A stretch of DNA of 19,175 nt. Source: Acanthamoeba lenticulata. Taxonomy: Eukaryota; Discosea; Longamoebia; Acanthamoebidae. Below the pieces are notes generated by a model. It was not told the DNA's origin. It did no database searches and saw only the letters and a list, made by a program, of their open reading frames with translations. A program made the translations under genes and the position numbers. Location: NCBI GenBank assembly GCA_002179805.1, contig NAVB01001227.1:1-19175 (forward strand). Direction: 5' to 3'. Numbering within the stretch: the first letter of the stretch is position 1; each line of letters starts with the position of its first letter. Below, in pieces: positions 16,586 to 19,175 of this stretch.

Positions 16586-19175
16586 ATGGCTCGACCTTCT
16601 TCCTTTTCTTTTCCACTATGGTGGGTGTGCATCGTCGGTACTACTGGCCACTCCCTCCCCTTCTGTCTTTCTCTCTTTCCTTCGCTTTCGCATTATACCC
16701 CTTTCCCATGGTGGCCTCACTGTCTCTGTGCGGGGCCACGGCTCCCTCGCCTCTCCTCTCTCCACGTAGTAGTCTGCACGTATATTGTCGTGGCTTCGGC
16801 CGGGCCAAGCCTCGAGCTCGACCAGGCCTACCTGCAGTCGTCAGTTCAGACCGGCTTTGTGGTGACGTCCAACTTGGACGACTCCGGCGCAGCTTCGTGC
16901 TTTGTGCCACGTTGCCTGATCCACGACGACGTCAACCAGCGGCGCCTGCTTCACTTTGGGCTGCGCGTGCGTAATGCGGGCGACGCAGCAGCCCAACTGG
17001 CCCTCAACGATGCCGCGGCGGACGCCGTGACGAGCGACGCCTGTTCGGGAACCACCGGCATCAGCGGACTCGTTACTCTGACGGTCAAGGACGCCACCAG
17101 CACCACCCAGGCCTCGGGCGTGCGCGGTATTTATCTCTGCCTCCGGCCTCAGTCTCACCGCGGACGCATGGCTGACGACGTTTTGGATGTGTCCACGTCG
17201 TAGACTTATGTTTGTATGACCAGGAGGTCTGGTCGGGCTACGCTGGCGGTGGCGACGCACCCGCGAACGCTGTCTTCACGTCATGCCGGACGCCCTCCCC
17301 GTCCGGACCCGTCCAGGTGCTCGCTTTTCGCTTGCCTGCCGTCACCGTTGCGCCGTCGTCGTTGTTGTTGTTATTGACCCGCCAGCGCTGGACGGGCGCA
17401 CGCAACAGGGCTTGTCGGCCGGGTGGCAGGTGACCCACACGGCGGATCTCACATGCATGTTTCTCGATATTACTGGCCTCGTACTCGTCTTTCCCGTGAT
17501 CTGCATTTGGGGTCGTGTATCCAGAAACCTAAACACAACCGATGGCTAGGCTGCTGGAAGCTACACGCTTGAGGCGACGCTGGATGCGTCGGCGCTTGGA
17601 GGCAACTCAACAGCCGCCGTTGCGGCAACGTTCAACATCGGCGACTCGTGCCCTCCGGCCGCCCTCTACCATCAGCCGACGCTGACGGCGAACACGCAGG
17701 CCGAGTGGTGCGCATGTGATCTATGATCCCGCAAGGGCGGCGCCGGTCACACTAACACAGGCTTCTGATCGGCCAAACGCAGGAGGGACCCGGTGGCCGA
17801 GGGGCACCAGGCTGTCGTCCTCCCGTCCAACGGCAGCTTCACCGCCCCGATCGCCCTTACCGGCGGTTCGTGGCTCTTTGGCTGCACCAACTTCACGTGC
17901 GTGGTTTCCCTGCTCTCGAGCGCGCGACTGAGCCCCGGGATTGACCGTCGAACGCTACCTCCTCGCGCGCAGGTCGTTCGCGGTCGACTTGGCCGGTCGG
18001 CTCACGTTTGGCACCGTCGCGGGCGAGACAATTCAGCCTGCAGCGGCCAAGGTCAACTTCACGCTGGCGCCCTTCAATGGCGCCTTTGACGGTTCGTGCG
18101 CCCATCACCCGTCGACCCACTAGGCCCCTTGGCTGACCGTGATGTAGACGGCACTGCGTATTATGCCGTGACGGGCGCCTCGCCAAAGCGCACGCTTGTC
18201 GTATCGTGGTACGACCATCGCTGAAGGGCTTCACCTGCACGTACGGTGGACCTGACGACGTTGTGGCATGTGGTGCATAGGCTGGAGATGAAGCCCACCG
18301 ACAGCGACGCACTGCTCTCGTGGCAGGCCGAGCTCAACGAGAGCGGCGACATCAGTTTCCGCTACCGTGACGTCGCCTTCCAGACCACCGGCGGGCAGGA
18401 CGCCGGCGAGGGCCGCCAGCAGAACATCTACATCTGTGGCGCCGCTGGTGGTGCGGCCTCCCTCTTCCTCTTTAGCCGGCTTGCTTGAAGCTGCCGCTCA
18501 CCTGCTCGCTGCTTCCACTGCATTGTGCTGTCCCAGACTCGAACTGCGTGATCTTTGTGGAGCAGGCGGCCAGCCCTGGTGCTGCTGCGGTGGTCAGCGA
18601 CAACTCGACGCTCCTCTTCTCGCGAGTCGCCCCTGGCGCGGGGACCTTCCCGCCCAGCGTCGTCATCGTGCGTCTCCTCAAGATGATCGTTGCTCAAGTG
18701 CCTACTCTGACGCTTACGCGTTGGAATGGCTGATGACTTCAGGCGAACTGGCCGAGCGGCAACTCGTTCCCGATTGGAACAGTGTTGTCCTTCAACGCCA
18801 CCACGAACGCGTCGTCATCGGTTACACTGGGCTGGTCCTTTGGAGACTCGTCTCTCGCTGAAGAGATCTCGACCAGCGCTTCCTATAACTTTTCCTCTGC
18901 AGGTACCCTACCTTCGTTCGTTCTCTTCTTCGCTTTGTTCGTTCTGCTCACCGTCGCTTTCGTTCTTTAGGAGATCACACCGTGAGACTGATGGCGTTCG
19001 ACGGCACCTACTACGTGGCTGCCACAAAGACAGTCACCATCACTGCCCAAAAGCATAGTACGCGACCGCCGTGCATCGTCACGTCGCCGATGTCGTGTGC
19101 TGACACAGGTGCGTGTATGTCCCGACAGGCAGCGGTGGATGGAGCTCGGAGGACACGCTAGCCGTGGTGCTGGGC
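16586..19175 (+). CDS. Secreted protein: lysyl-oxidase-like (inactive) + NIDO-like + PKD domains, partial
   Basis: Thirteen exons are visible (16586-16637, 16773-17119, 17224-17316, 17409-17480, 17550-17707, 17783-17896, 17973-18091, 18148-18208, 18281-18447, 18537-18667, 18743-18902, 18971-19057, 19129-19175+), all in phase: 536 residues before the right edge. The start is a signal peptide (WWVCIVVCTYIVVASA). Residues of about 32-240 resemble a lysyl oxidase domain: LQSSVQ, RRLLHFGLRVRNAGDA, QGLSAGW, then DLTCMFLDITGLAAGSYTL. The copper motif and the LTQ Lys/Tyr are not present. A second segment (about 262-390: GSWLFGCTNFT, LAPFNGAFD, YYAVTGASPKRTLVVSW, ELNESGDISFRYRDV) has the pattern of NIDO-like beta-sandwich domains. 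Residues of about 440-515 are a PKD domain (LGWSFGDSS ... SAGDHTVRLMAFDG). Likely an extracellular or cell-surface structural or adhesion protein; the C-terminus is unknown. Confidence 0.72.

Noticed and set aside
1..19175. CRISPR array, IS element or bacterial operon
   Set aside because: No regularly spaced direct repeats, transposase or terminal inverted repeats were found, and genes are intron-containing and eukaryotic.

Overview
The window looks like gene-dense nuclear DNA of a GC-rich free-living protist. An Acanthamoeba-like amoebozoan fits best, judging from short phase-consistent introns, eukaryote-only genes (Pol II subunit RPB9, a Vma12/TMEM199 V-ATPase assembly factor, actin-related proteins, UBA domains), secreted multidomain proteins and very short intergenic gaps. 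The species call is inference; no rRNA or marker gene is present. Every spliced model was built by hand from GT/AG sites, frame continuity and remembered family motifs. No alignment or transcript data were used.

Layout. At 1-708 (minus) is the 3' part of a Q/S/P-rich protein that runs off the left edge. About 1.3 kb without a convincing gene follows. At 2028-2615 (minus) is a signal-peptide, Ser/Pro-rich, single-pass membrane protein. At 2878-3237 (minus) is a 75-aa protein with two hydrophobic segments. At 3696-5740 (minus) is a complete nine-exon M28 metallopeptidase of the carboxypeptidase Q type, which shares a 121-bp divergent promoter with Vma12/TMEM199 at 5862-6929 (plus).

From 7014 to 13045 three minus-strand genes lie head to tail: a full-length divergent actin-related protein (10968-13045, 403 aa), a partial tandem copy of it with an in-frame internal deletion (10166-10903, 145 aa, a 'mini-Arp'), and a large FIST-domain protein (7014-10084, about 820 aa). 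Plus-strand genes then alternate: a general-stress-protein-type flavin split-barrel protein (13571-14236), RPB9 on the minus strand (14411-15067), a beta-rich plus double-UBA protein (15227-16336), and a secreted protein cut by the right edge (16586-19175). That last protein has a lysyl-oxidase-like domain without its catalytic residues, a NIDO-like segment and a PKD domain.

Most genes are unrelated housekeeping or cell-surface functions, so no operon-like pathway is implied. The most unusual local feature is the Arp/mini-Arp tandem pair, followed by the FIST protein and the apparently dead lysyl-oxidase fold.
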